A DNA stretch of 64,000 nucleotides from DATJPW01 sp035506215 (lineage in GTDB: Bacteria > Desulfobacterota > Desulfomonilia > Desulfomonilales > Desulfomonilaceae): the NCBI GenBank assembly GCA_035506215.1, contig DATJPW010000051.1, positions 1 to 64,000 on the forward strand, written 5' to 3'. The position numbers and the translations under genes were made by a program. The stretch's first letter is position 1. Every line of letters starts with the position of its first letter. Below, in pieces: positions 53,386-62,336 of this stretch. The notes beneath the pieces were generated by a model. It searched no databases. It was given only the letters and a program-made list of their open reading frames with translations, and was not told the origin of the DNA.

Positions 53386-53403
53386 GAGACCTCCTAGGAT
53401 GCA

Positions 53404-53432
53404 ATGATATATATCGTATCGATATATGTCAA
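53404..53432 (-). promoter_or_regulatory. padR promoter with operator palindrome inside the spacer
   Basis: On the minus strand TTGACA (53432-53427) and TATCAT (53409-53404) are 17 bases apart. The 19-base palindrome ATATATCGTATCGATATAT (53409-53427) fills the spacer and touches both boxes, so bound protein would block polymerase. The padR ATG is about 20 bases downstream. Confidence 0.7.
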
Positions 53433-53512
53433 GACAAAAAAACGAAAAACGAGCAGTAACTGTTTAACTGTTGCCAAAGATTTTGTCCGATTCGAGGTCG
53501 CCTTACACAGTC

Positions 53513-53532
53513 ATTCCGGCGGGGGCCGGAAT
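53513..53532. repeat. Palindrome ATTCCGGC...GCCGGAAT
   Basis: Eight-base arms around GGGG. It is a dispersed bacterial hairpin repeat in the 284-base gap between padR and the next gene, followed by the 14-base segment shared with 48936-48949. Confidence 0.5.
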
Positions 53533-53669
53533 CCAGCCCTGCGCAGAACGCGGGTTGCCGGCACGAGAAAATAAGCGGCCAGCGGGGATGCTGGTCACCA
53601 CCGGATCAGAGCCTGCCTCGTGGTTAATACTGGTGAGTCTGAACTCCAGGGGAATTCCTACAATGATGT

Positions 53670-54065
53670 TCAGTGCCTCTTTTCGTCTCCCACCGCGATC
53701 GGAGGCGCAGGCGGTATTGCTCTCCATTTTACTGAATCGAATGGATTAGGCCGGGAGGACGCGGGAACCGCTACCGGTTGAGGAGGTTGCCTCCATTTCT
53801 CGATATATGACGTAATATAAGCTTCCGCGGTGTCGACCGGATAACTGATTATTTTGCCGAGGAACCAGAAGACGTATAGCTGTTCTGAGGGCTTGGGAAG
53901 CTCCGGACCAGCGGGATCCGCCGAAGAATTACCCGACTGCTGAGCGGGTTCGTCGTACGCCGGTCTGACCGGGATCACATTGGCCTGCGGTTTCCCGGCC
54001 TGCCCGAAGCAGGTTGCAGTAACCAAAAGAACTGCCAAAAGCAGGATTGGAACGACTCTCACCAT
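53670..54065 (-). CDS. Small exported protein of unknown function
   Basis: From the ATG at 54065 (GGAGGT six bases upstream) the protein has 131 residues. It begins with a signal sequence (ILLLAVLLVTATCFGQ); the mature part has low-complexity P/S/Q stretches and one hydrophobic segment with aromatic residues (FWFLGKIISYPVDTAEAY). No domain is recognised. It is 83 bases downstream of the purC stop on the same strand. Nothing in the sequence ties it to a process. Confidence 0.65.
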   Translation of the reverse strand: MVRVVPILLLAVLLVTATCFGQAGKPQANVIPVRPAYDEPAQQSGNSSADPAGPELPKPSEQLYVFWFLGKIISYPVDTAEAYITSYIEKWRQPPQPVAVPASSRPNPFDSVKWRAIPPAPPIAVGDEKRH

Positions 54066-54148
54066 CAAATCACCTCCGGCAGTGAGTTCGTGTCCCCTCT
54101 ATCACAACTTTTGGAAAAAGACAGATTTTTTTTCAAATGACTAACAGT

Positions 54149-55051
54149 CTAATGTGCGCTCAAGTCCTGTCCGGTAAGAATCCGGTAGATTTCCAAATAC
54201 TTTTCCGAGGTCCTGAGGACGATCTCTTCGGGCAACGCAGGAGCAGGCGGCTTTTTGTCCCATTCGATTCGTTCCAAATAATCCCTGACGAATTGTTTGT
54301 CCAACGAGGGGGGGGATATGCCGGGCCGATACTGTTCCATCGGCCAGAAACGGGACGAGTCCGGCGTGAGCGCCTCGTCAACCAGTGTTGGCACGCCCTC
54401 GACGAGGCCGAATTCAAACTTGGTGTCTGCTATTATGATTCCGCGCTCTTCGGCCTTGCGCGCTCCGAAGAGATAAAGTTCGAGGGTCTTGTCTCGGAGC
54501 CACCGGGCCGTTTCTGCTCCCATCAGATCAATTACTCGACCGAATGAAATGTTTTCATCATGGTCGCCCTGTTCCGCCTTCGTGGACGGCGTGAAGATCG
54601 GTTCCGGAAGCTTGTCCGCTATTTTCAAATCAGGCGGTACGGAAATACCGCATATCGTGCCACTCGATTGGTAATCCTTCCAGCCACTACCGATGATGTA
54701 GCCGCGGGCCACACATTCCACCGGAAAAACCGAAGCCTTATTCACCAGCATACTGCGACCGTCGAGAACCGAAGCAAAAGATCGGCACTCTTCAGGGAAC
54801 TCTGCTACGTCGGAAGTCAACAGATGATTAGGGACGATATGCTGCGTTTGGCTCATCCAAAATACGCTGAGATTGTTAAGCACTTTTCCCTTGGATGGAA
54901 TCGGGTCCGGTAGGATCACGTCGAAAGCGGACAATCGATCGGTCGAAACAATCAGTAACTTGTCCCGAACATGATATACGTCTCGGACTTTACCGCGGCC
55001 CGCAATGCGAAGCGGAGACAAATCAGTCTCTCTGACGACGTCGGCTTTCAT
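54149..55051 (-). CDS. purC: SAICAR synthetase
   Basis: PurC joins CAIR and aspartate with ATP in purine synthesis. The 300-residue protein (ATG at 55051, GGAAGG upstream) shows GRGKVRDVYHV at the N-terminus, STDRLSAFDVILPD, the substrate loop VECVARGYIIGSGWKDYQ and TKFEFGLVEG. It is the long single-domain form seen in many bacteria. Other pur genes are not in the window except guaB. Confidence 0.95.
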   Translation of the reverse strand: MKADVVRETDLSPLRIAGRGKVRDVYHVRDKLLIVSTDRLSAFDVILPDPIPSKGKVLNNLSVFWMSQTQHIVPNHLLTSDVAEFPEECRSFASVLDGRSMLVNKASVFPVECVARGYIIGSGWKDYQSSGTICGISVPPDLKIADKLPEPIFTPSTKAEQGDHDENISFGRVIDLMGAETARWLRDKTLELYLFGARKAEERGIIIADTKFEFGLVEGVPTLVDEALTPDSSRFWPMEQYRPGISPPSLDKQFVRDYLERIEWDKKPPAPALPEEIVLRTSEKYLEIYRILTGQDLSAH

Positions 55052-55134
55052 ATGCACCTTCCCTATCCGGTGGGTCCACCGCGATCTTGTTGAAATTGAT
55101 AATCCATACGCGGTAAAAAGTCATCTTAACTAAC

Positions 55135-55368
55135 ATGGCAGTTATCATGACGCAATCGCTTTCAGACAATTCTTTGCCTCGCAAGCATCCGTGCCGGGAC
55201 TGTAAAATGTGTCAGGGCTGTTCCGACAGCAGGTGTAACCGCTGCCGCGACCGACCTGCCTCGGGGGGACAGCGACGGAAACTCTCCATCCAGGAACAGA
55301 TTTCCCTATTTAACAGTCTCAATCCAGGCCTGGAGCCGGTCTCTGTCCCAACCTGTGATTTGAAGTAG
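55135..55368 (+). CDS. Small cysteine-rich protein
   Basis: This 77-residue frame has seven cysteines close together in its first half (HPCRDCKMCQGCSDSRCNRC), with CxxC spacing as in a zinc or iron-sulfur site, and a polar tail ending in VPTCDLK. Its function is not known. It starts ATG at 55135, without a strong ribosome-binding site, between purC and the cyclase gene, both on the other strand. A chance frame cannot be excluded, but the ordered cysteine pairs argue for a gene. Confidence 0.5.
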   Translation: MAVIMTQSLSDNSLPRKHPCRDCKMCQGCSDSRCNRCRDRPASGGQRRKLSIQEQISLFNSLNPGLEPVSVPTCDLK

Positions 55369-55409
55369 ATCGGCCTTTAGTAGATCTGTCGAGCCTAAAT
55401 GAAATCAGC

Positions 55410-57095
55410 TCACACCTCGGACAGAGGTGTCATCCCCCCGATTCCCTTCAGTTCGACAACTCTGTAAAGCGTCATGGGAGTGTCAATACCTTTGAGTTCC
55501 ACGTCAGGCACTGCGACGACTTCCACCACACCGGCTACCCTGGAGTAAACCTCATGGGTGATTAATATCTCGCCCTCCCCAGTCTGTTTTTCTACGCGGA
55601 ACGCCACATTGATCGGGCTCCCCACAGCGCCGTATTTCTTTCGTTTTTCGGAACCTATATTTCCAACAACCAGGGGACCGCTGTTGATACCTATTCCCAT
55701 CGTTAGATCGCCTTGGAGCTGCCCTGTCAGCCTGCGCCCTGACGGTGGGACCGAGTCGCCGGCTTCGAAGTATACCTCCGGTACGGTTTGTTTTAGCTCT
55801 CTATTTAGATCGCTCATCGCGCGCTGCATCGTCACCGCGCAGTGCACAGCTCGCAACTGAGACTCGGGCACGCGTCTGGGAGCGCCAAAAAATGCTAATA
55901 CGCCGTCGCCCATCAGCTCGTCTATAGTGCCCCCGTGCATCATGATTATATCGACCATCCGCTCGAAATATCGATTCAGAAGTCTCACAACAGTTTCAGC
56001 CGACACCGATGCAGACAGAGACGTGAATCTTCGCAAGTCGGACACCAAAATGGTGACTTCTCGCAATTCTCCGCCCAGGTTCAGCGTGTCCGGCGCTTTC
56101 AGTATCTCTGAGGCCACATCTGGACTCACGTAGCTACCGAACGTATCTCGGATAAAATCCCTTTCACGCAAGCCTTCCACCATCTTATTGAAGCCCTCGG
56201 CCAACGCGCCGATTTCATCGTTGGAAACAACTGCAACGCTTACATTCAGATCCCCTTTGCTGATCTGCTCCATCGCCGAGCTCACCTGTCTCAGAGGTCG
56301 CGAGACACTTTGTGCAACCAACGTCGATAAACGAATTGCAGCCAGGACGCCTAGGGAAAGCAGAAACCCGATGACCAGAGGCATGTTTGACAGAAAGCTG
56401 GAAATCGACACATGCCCGGCATTTATTTCGTGGATCAGGCTCAGGGTGACGTAACTGACCATCGAGACCGGGACTATTCCTATCAGCAGCGAGACCACGA
56501 GCATTTTCGGCAACACGTTTATCCGCACCGATTTTGGGACGCTAGCAAGTAGATGGGTGGGGAAGAGTTTCTGCATCTCGCGGCGTACCCACCATTCCAT
56601 TAAGAAATAGACCACAACCACGCTAAAAGGCGCGCCGATAAACACGATTGCGGCAAATAGGCGGATGGTGGAGGGCCAGGGTCTGCCGGCAAGTTCCTGA
56701 AAAAAGAGCGGTAACAGGACATAGCAAATTCCCGCGCTAAGCCATCCCAACAGGGTTAAAGCAGCCGTCCTGAACGGCAAGTTCATAAACTCGCTCAATA
56801 CGGACCGTAATGCATCGGGGTCCGACTCTTTCCAGTAGCCGCCGAGATTCTTCCAAATTGATCCCCTGTGCTTGTATCCGAGAACCGTGGTTCCCGCGAA
56901 CACTATGCCCATAATAATCAGGAAAAACAGGATACTGGTCCTGTAATCAAAGCTCCACCCTTCAGGCCGGAGGCCGGATTCGATGAACGTGAAATAAATG
57001 AAGGTCAAGATTGCCCCGGTAACGTTCGGCAGTATGCTGAGCGCCACCAATACCCACCGCTGGCCTCTGTGCTTGAATCCAGGCTCTTCCGTCAT
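55410..57095 (-). CDS. Membrane class III adenylate/guanylate cyclase with HAMP domain
   Basis: The 561-residue protein has about six membrane segments in the first 260 residues, a HAMP linker (SRPLRQVSSAMEQISKGDLNV, about 265-285) and a class III catalytic domain. There the metal Asp is in VTILVSDLRRFTSLS and the second in LMGDGVLAFFGAP. IGINSGPLVVGNIGSEKR also fits the family. It makes cAMP or cGMP; the exact base is not readable. The gene is 32 bases upstream of the glycerate kinase gene's end. Confidence 0.9.
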   Translation of the reverse strand: MTEEPGFKHRGQRWVLVALSILPNVTGAILTFIYFTFIESGLRPEGWSFDYRTSILFFLIIMGIVFAGTTVLGYKHRGSIWKNLGGYWKESDPDALRSVLSEFMNLPFRTAALTLLGWLSAGICYVLLPLFFQELAGRPWPSTIRLFAAIVFIGAPFSVVVVYFLMEWWVRREMQKLFPTHLLASVPKSVRINVLPKMLVVSLLIGIVPVSMVSYVTLSLIHEINAGHVSISSFLSNMPLVIGFLLSLGVLAAIRLSTLVAQSVSRPLRQVSSAMEQISKGDLNVSVAVVSNDEIGALAEGFNKMVEGLRERDFIRDTFGSYVSPDVASEILKAPDTLNLGGELREVTILVSDLRRFTSLSASVSAETVVRLLNRYFERMVDIIMMHGGTIDELMGDGVLAFFGAPRRVPESQLRAVHCAVTMQRAMSDLNRELKQTVPEVYFEAGDSVPPSGRRLTGQLQGDLTMGIGINSGPLVVGNIGSEKRKKYGAVGSPINVAFRVEKQTGEGEILITHEVYSRVAGVVEVVAVPDVELKGIDTPMTLYRVVELKGIGGMTPLSEV

Positions 57096-57127
57096 ATCAG
57101 TTCCCTCTTCTCGGATCCCGGGACAAC

Positions 57128-58480
57128 CTAAGAAGCCACCAGAACAATTCGCACGTCCATCACGTTCGTACGAGTCGGCCCGGTGATAACCAGGTCCCCA
57201 AGCTTCTGAAAAAAATGGTACGAATCATTATTCTCAAGAAACGTATCAGGGTCGAGATGGCCTGAAGAGGCCCGTGAAAGAGAGTCGGTGTCTACCACCG
57301 CGCCGGCCGCGTCCGTTGGGCCGTCCGAGCCGTCGGTGCCCGCACTGAGGAACAGTGTACCCGGTAATTTGGCCGCCCTTTTCACCAGAGATAGAGCAAA
57401 CTCCTGATTGCGCCCCCCGAGACCGCTTCCTTTGAGCTTCACGGTTGTTTCGCCCCCGCTAAGAAGGCATGCCGGCGGCTGAGCCGGATTGCCTGTGGCG
57501 CGGACCTCACTTGCAAGGGAGTAATGAAAGCCTGCCGCTTCCCGCGTGTCACCTTGAATCGAGGATGAGAGTATTATCGTATTATAGCCTAGCGCCTTGG
57601 CCTTCTTTTGTCCTGCAAGCAGCGATAAGATGTTGCTTCCCACGATCACGTTCCGAACCTTGCTAAAGATGATGTCGCCTTCTTTTGCCGTATCCTGGAT
57701 GGAGCCTTCCACGCCCGAACGGATTCGGTCGATAATCGGCTTGGGGACGCTTTCCGTCAGATCATACCGTTCCAAAATCCTCAAGGCATCCGGAAACGTC
57801 GAGCTGTCTGGAGCAAATGGCCCAGACGCTATTGTGCCCGGATCATCTCCAATGACGTCTGAAAGCATAAGATTGACCACGAACGCGGGGTAAGCCAGCC
57901 GAGCAAGGTTACCGCCCTTAGTAAGGGAAACATGCTTACGCAACGTGTTGATTTCCTGGATGTCCGCGCCTGCGGCTAACAACTTGGCAGTGAGATCCTG
58001 TTTGTCTTTCAGACTGATTCCGTCTGCCGGGGCCGGCAACAGCGCTGAACCGCCACCTGATATGCATGAGATGACGACGTCTCTGGGGCCCGCCGCCTCC
58101 AACAATGCTGCGATTCGGACAGCCGCATTCTCTCCGGCCGCGTCCGGCACCGGGTGACCGGCTTCAAGAACCCGAATTTTCTTGAGATCCATTCCGTGCC
58201 CATATTTCACACAAATCAGGCCACCATCGATTCCGTCGCCAAGAATCTCCTCAAGGGCCTTTGCCATGGGAGCGCTGGCCTTTCCCGCGCCTACCACTAT
58301 TATTCTGTCCCAATCACCTCGCCTAATCAGTAAATCATCATTTAGAAACAGGTTGCCATTGTCGATGGTTATATGGCGTTTGACCGCCTCCTCCGAATCC
58401 GCCGCAGCCAGACACGCATCCAGTATCGAGATCGCGTCTGCCCGCAACCTACCCAAACTCTTCCCGGGCGGTTGCTGCAT
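57128..58480 (-). CDS. Glycerate 2-kinase, GckA/MOFRL family
   Basis: GckA phosphorylates glycerate at C2. The protein (450 residues from the ATG at 58480, GAGAGGA upstream) has a DUF4147 domain (GAGKASAPMAKALEEIL, SCISGGGSALLPAP) and the MOFRL domain (GGRNQEFALSL, SAGTDGSDGPTDAAGA). It could serve serine, glyoxylate or tartrate catabolism. The cyclase gene lies 32 bases downstream. A longer frame to 58543 has no family similarity. Confidence 0.9.
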   Translation of the reverse strand: MQQPPGKSLGRLRADAISILDACLAAADSEEAVKRHITIDNGNLFLNDDLLIRRGDWDRIIVVGAGKASAPMAKALEEILGDGIDGGLICVKYGHGMDLKKIRVLEAGHPVPDAAGENAAVRIAALLEAAGPRDVVISCISGGGSALLPAPADGISLKDKQDLTAKLLAAGADIQEINTLRKHVSLTKGGNLARLAYPAFVVNLMLSDVIGDDPGTIASGPFAPDSSTFPDALRILERYDLTESVPKPIIDRIRSGVEGSIQDTAKEGDIIFSKVRNVIVGSNILSLLAGQKKAKALGYNTIILSSSIQGDTREAAGFHYSLASEVRATGNPAQPPACLLSGGETTVKLKGSGLGGRNQEFALSLVKRAAKLPGTLFLSAGTDGSDGPTDAAGAVVDTDSLSRASSGHLDPDTFLENNDSYHFFQKLGDLVITGPTRTNVMDVRIVLVAS

Positions 58481-58709
58481 ATCTATTCCTCTCAAGAAAG
58501 ATCCTGGGTATTCCTGCCATTCCCAGGGCGCAACCCGACGCATCTTCAGCCCCCGACAAATGAGACTGCTTCCCGGGGAACGCGGAGCGCCAGGCTTGCA
58601 ACCATGAACGAATCGGACAAAATTTCAGAGGATTAATATATCTATCATCTGCGCGACACAAGTTCCAGACTAATCCGCCCATACATTAATGTGATTTATT
58701 ATAAAAGAC

Positions 58710-58738
58710 TTTCAACATGCCGTTAATTATGATATATT
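58710..58738 (+). promoter_or_regulatory. Possible promoter for the small secreted protein
   Basis: TTTCAA (58710-58715), 17 bases, then TATATT (58733-58738). The -10 box is good, the -35 box weak. It lies in an AT-rich stretch about 50 bases before the ATG at 58787. Confidence 0.35.
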
Positions 58739-58786
58739 AGTCTTGACTATTCGCTAAGCAGTGCCCTGCGTTCGAGAGGAATTGTC

Positions 58787-59134
58787 ATGAAGAAACGGAT
58801 TTGTCTTTGGATTGCCGTTATCATTCTAATTCTGACCCTGCCGGCCCTCACGTGGGCTCGTGGCACTAGGTATTTGATTAATTGGCCTGAAGAGCACATC
58901 GGACTTGTTTATGTGCAGATATATGATATCAGGTGTATCCCACCCTATGAATTATTAGATGATTTCAAAGTATGGGTGACTTGGGGCAAACAAACCAAGT
59001 GTTACAAAATAGGAAACGGGGGCACCTACGTGCTGCAGTTCTACAAGTATGGAAACTGTAAAGGTCCTATGATAATTTCAGGGAACGCTCACTCTTTCAA
59101 GATCAGGTACAGTTTAGCGCCTCCCTGGATCTGA
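58787..59134 (+). CDS. Small secreted protein of unknown function
   Basis: The 115-residue protein starts with a clear signal sequence (MKKRICLWIAVIILILTL, cut near ALTWA). The mature protein is small, aromatic and beta-rich, with cysteines in IRCIPPYELL, TKCYKIG and GNCKGPM that may form a disulfide. No family is recognised. GAGAGGA precedes the ATG by about seven bases. It has a good signal peptide, ribosome-binding site and promoter region, so it is very likely real although unnamed. Confidence 0.72.
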   Translation: MKKRICLWIAVIILILTLPALTWARGTRYLINWPEEHIGLVYVQIYDIRCIPPYELLDDFKVWVTWGKQTKCYKIGNGGTYVLQFYKYGNCKGPMIISGNAHSFKIRYSLAPPWI

Positions 59135-59289
59135 TCCGGATGCGCTCGGAGGCACTTCCGATGCATCACTGCCCGAGCGTCCCGATACCAATTGGTGTTC
59201 ATGCCTGCAAGAAATTCCCCTCTGACCTCCTCTATTAAAGGAGGATTTGAATGCGAACCCGTATGAGATAATTTTTGCGCACCCAAGTG

Positions 59290-60078
59290 ATGAGCAAGAA
59301 CGTACTCCTGCTGGACTGTTTTGGCATAGATTCGAGTATTCGCGTCATCGCCCTGACCGGAGCCGGCGGCAAGACATCGTTGATGTACGCGTTGGCGCGT
59401 GAAATCTCATCGCGTCGCCAAACAGTGGTGACAACGACCTCTACCAAGATCTTACCTCCGACGCCTAATCAGTCGCCTCGTCTGCTGCTTTTCCAGGATG
59501 ACCCGGAACTCAAGGAGCTTCCAGAATACCTTTCGCGTTTCTGCCACGTGACAGTAGGTCGAACTGTAAACTCGGCGAGCGGAAAAGTCGAAGGGGTCTC
59601 GGATGAAGTTATCGCCATGTGCCTCGAAAAGGCTGATAAAGTGATCCTGGAAGCAGACGGCGCGGCCGGGCGGCCAATAAAAGCGCCGGAAACTTGGGAA
59701 CCGGTGATTCCGCATTTTACTGACCTTGTCATTCCCATAGTCGGCCTTGATTGTATAGGTAAGCCGGCGTCCGAAGAATGGGTTTTCAGAATTGAGAAAT
59801 TCCTCACACTGACAAAGTTACGAAAAGGAGGAGCTATTACACCCGAGTCGATAGCAAAAATGTTGAGCGATCCCAATGGTGGCCTGAAAGGAGCCGAGGC
59901 AAGGGCGCTGGTGGTACCGTTTCTGAACAAGACAGATCTATTGGGGGATAAGGCAGTCGTGGACGTGATAGTGAAACGCGCCTTCGCGCTGACAGGGAGA
60001 ATAAAGCGTGTGGTGGCGGGGCGAGTGAAAGGCAAGGTCGAAGCAAGGAGTTTTGTAGTCGGTTCAGGTCACTTTTGA
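59290..60078 (+). CDS. yqeC: YqeC-type accessory protein of selenium-dependent molybdenum hydroxylases
   Basis: The 262-residue product has a P-loop (IALTGAGGKTSLMYALA, about 19-35), TTTSTKILPP, ILEADGAAGRPIKAPETWEPV and FLNKTDLLGD, matching the YqeC group (TIGR03172) that accompanies selenium-dependent xanthine dehydrogenase-type enzymes. No partner hydroxylase, YqeB or EF2563-type gene lies beside it. Upstream, AAAGGAGG is followed by an in-frame ATG at 59251 that meets TAA after six codons, so translation must begin again at 59290 or at the TTG at 59275. The last gene before it is the small secreted protein. Confidence 0.85.
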   Translation: MSKNVLLLDCFGIDSSIRVIALTGAGGKTSLMYALAREISSRRQTVVTTTSTKILPPTPNQSPRLLLFQDDPELKELPEYLSRFCHVTVGRTVNSASGKVEGVSDEVIAMCLEKADKVILEADGAAGRPIKAPETWEPVIPHFTDLVIPIVGLDCIGKPASEEWVFRIEKFLTLTKLRKGGAITPESIAKMLSDPNGGLKGAEARALVVPFLNKTDLLGDKAVVDVIVKRAFALTGRIKRVVAGRVKGKVEARSFVVGSGHF

Positions 60079-60105
60079 GGTGAAAGCTGACGGCATTCCG
60101 AGTTG

Positions 60106-61380
60106 TCACGTTTCGGCTGTCGATTGATGGAAAGTTTCGGGGTTCGGTTCGCCCGCGTTCTCATTTTGGCTGGGGGCCAATCTGCGGACTGTTTCGGGGA
60201 CCATTTCCATTCGGGCCTCGGAAGGTTTCGAAATGATTATATCCCGGTGAATTTCTCCTTTCTGGATGGTCTGAAAGACTTCAGACCGGGCCAATACTGT
60301 GTTGTCGGCGTCAAGCACCTCAAGCTCACATTCCGAGTTAATAGGCACTCCGGTAAAGTAAAACCTTCCCGACGCGTCGGTCCGGCTTGAAGATGAAAAG
60401 GACCCTGCTTTGCAAATACATCTAATCTCAACATCGGAAACAGACCCACCTTGGCTTTCATCAAGGACCTTCCCGGTCACCGCGCATTGTTCTTCAATCA
60501 TGCGCAAGTTTACCCCTTCAATCTTACCGCTCTCAAAAGCCAATTTCAGAGACTCTGGATTTTGGACCTGGTGTCCTCGCTTGTATGCATGCAGCACATA
60601 TTTTCCCGGCTGGCTGGCGCGCACCCAAAATTCCCCGGTGCCGGGCTGGCTCCGGCATGATTGCCCCTGACGATTGCCGGCCTCGTCGGTGAGGTACACG
60701 ATTACGGACTCAACACCTTTACCCTCTGAATCCGTAATAAAGCCCGAAACCACCAACTGCTCTTTTTCTCGGCGTTCACTTTCTTCAGGCGATATGAGCT
60801 CAACAGTGGAGTGAGGTTTGAACCTCTCGGTCCTTAATTGCTCTTCGGAGACAGCTTCGGAGACCCTACGAACAACGGGTTGAGGCGCCGTCCGAGAAAC
60901 AAAATGAGGCATGGGATGATTTATGCCGTCCAATGGCGTTGGAATGTCCCGCCCAGTGCCACTCCCGTCTTGGTTTGGGCGCTTACGCACGCCAAGAATA
61001 GTGCTTTCCGGATCTGAGAGACGTAGGCCGCCTCCCCCGGACCCGATGGGCGTGGAAATTCTTTTATTTCGCCTTACTGATTGAGTCTTGGAAGTCTTGA
61101 AAACCGTTTTGTCAAATTTTCCGAGTAACTTCAGGAAGCGCAAAGGCGACCCAAATTCAACCGGCACTGAACCCTGAGCCACGAGATTCACCAATGCCAG
61201 AAGGAATATTAGGAAGAGAATAAAATATGCTGCCGGATGAAGATGTGTGAGCGCATAAATAAGCCCGGATTGGTCCTCTCCCATTGCGGACGCGGCCCAG
61301 CAGAAATCTGTAAAAATACCGCTCAGCAATAACAGGAAGCAAACAACGCGGGTTTTGCCATTCGTTGAGATACGCGACAT
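60106..61380 (-). CDS. Surface-type protein with Cna-B/carboxypeptidase-regulatory domains
   Basis: The protein (424 residues from the ATG at 61380) has an N-terminal signal-like segment (VVCFLLLLSGIFTDFCWAAS), then another membrane segment (AAYFILFLIFLLALVNLVA). A long low-complexity region follows, then two carboxypeptidase-regulatory-like beta domains (VVSGFITDSEGKGVESVIVYL and VTGKVLDESQGGSVSDVEIRC). These fold as Ig-like beta sandwiches and often serve as spacers on surface proteins. The tail is low-complexity. It converges with yqeC. Function is unknown. Confidence 0.7.
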   Translation of the reverse strand: MSRISTNGKTRVVCFLLLLSGIFTDFCWAASAMGEDQSGLIYALTHLHPAAYFILFLIFLLALVNLVAQGSVPVEFGSPLRFLKLLGKFDKTVFKTSKTQSVRRNKRISTPIGSGGGGLRLSDPESTILGVRKRPNQDGSGTGRDIPTPLDGINHPMPHFVSRTAPQPVVRRVSEAVSEEQLRTERFKPHSTVELISPEESERREKEQLVVSGFITDSEGKGVESVIVYLTDEAGNRQGQSCRSQPGTGEFWVRASQPGKYVLHAYKRGHQVQNPESLKLAFESGKIEGVNLRMIEEQCAVTGKVLDESQGGSVSDVEIRCICKAGSFSSSSRTDASGRFYFTGVPINSECELEVLDADNTVLARSEVFQTIQKGEIHRDIIISKPSEARMEMVPETVRRLAPSQNENAGEPNPETFHQSTAET

Positions 61381-61729
61381 ATAGCGAGGCAAATTGATCG
61401 CCGCGAGAGGTGATGCCGACCATGAAAACGGGGGGCTGGGAATACGATACACCCGGTAAGCCGCTCCTTGAAGTTTACTCCGGTCGAGCCAGCATACGCG
61501 CCCACTATGTGGCAAGCGCTGTAAGGCAAATCGGGCACGATATCTACCACCAAGCCTCTAAAAAGTAAACACAAATGAGGGCTTTCCTTTAAGATTACTT
61601 TAACTCAAGATATTGCCACGAAGCAGAGATTGGAATCGACTGGCCGCTCGCAGCGTACCATTGCGCCAAGCGGCCTTTTGACGTTTCTTCGCTTCATGAT
61701 CCTAACAAGGAATCGCTCGGCCCCATCTC

Positions 61730-62215
61730 TTAATACGGAATTCTCGGTTCAGACGGAAATTCGATTTCATGCCACATTTCGCCCCAGAGCTCTTTGAACC
61801 GGGGGCCCAATCTTTCCACGAGCTTGGGCCAGTGCGTCCTTTTCTCCTGCAATTCGCCAAAGATCTCCGCGACCAATTCGGCAAGCCTCTCCAGTTCTTC
61901 TTTGGGCAAAAATGAGACCGCCCCTTTGTCTATGGCTTTCTGAAGACTGTCCGGGGTAAGTGCGTGGGCCGTGAGCATCACGGCATGCAGCCTTTTTTCT
62001 CGGGCGAGATCCAGAAGGTCAAAGCCTTTCACTCCCATTATGTCCAAAATTACAAGATCGAAAGTCTCCTTTTCGAGATGTTCTTTTGCTGAATTGAAAT
62101 CCACGGCAGTAACAACAACCGAAGATTCCAATTGTTCCTGGATAACTTCCAGGACGTCTTTCTCATCATCCACCGCCAGGATTCTCTTGCCCTTAAGAAT
62201 CGTCAGGTCAGTCAT
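61730..62215 (-). CDS. Stand-alone response regulator (copy 1 of tandem pair)
   Basis: The 161-residue protein is a receiver domain (ILAVDDEKDV, phosphoacceptor Asp in LVILDIMGVKG, Thr in MLTAHALTP, Lys in SFLPKEE) with an extra C-terminal tail (WPKLVERLGPRFKELWGEMW). There is no DNA-binding domain. GGAGG lies before the ATG at 62215. It is about 80% identical to the gene just upstream at 62337-62822. No histidine kinase is adjacent in this window. Confidence 0.85.
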   Translation of the reverse strand: MTDLTILKGKRILAVDDEKDVLEVIQEQLESSVVVTAVDFNSAKEHLEKETFDLVILDIMGVKGFDLLDLAREKRLHAVMLTAHALTPDSLQKAIDKGAVSFLPKEELERLAELVAEIFGELQEKRTHWPKLVERLGPRFKELWGEMWHEIEFPSEPRIPY

Positions 62216-62336
62216 CTCAACCTCCACCAAGGTAGTCAGACATGAAGTGCTTGTAGCATGGTCTAAGACCTGCTGTGATTTTCTCGGCCTGCTTCTATCA
62301 TGGATCAATACCACAACAGCGGAAGGCCCGTCATTG

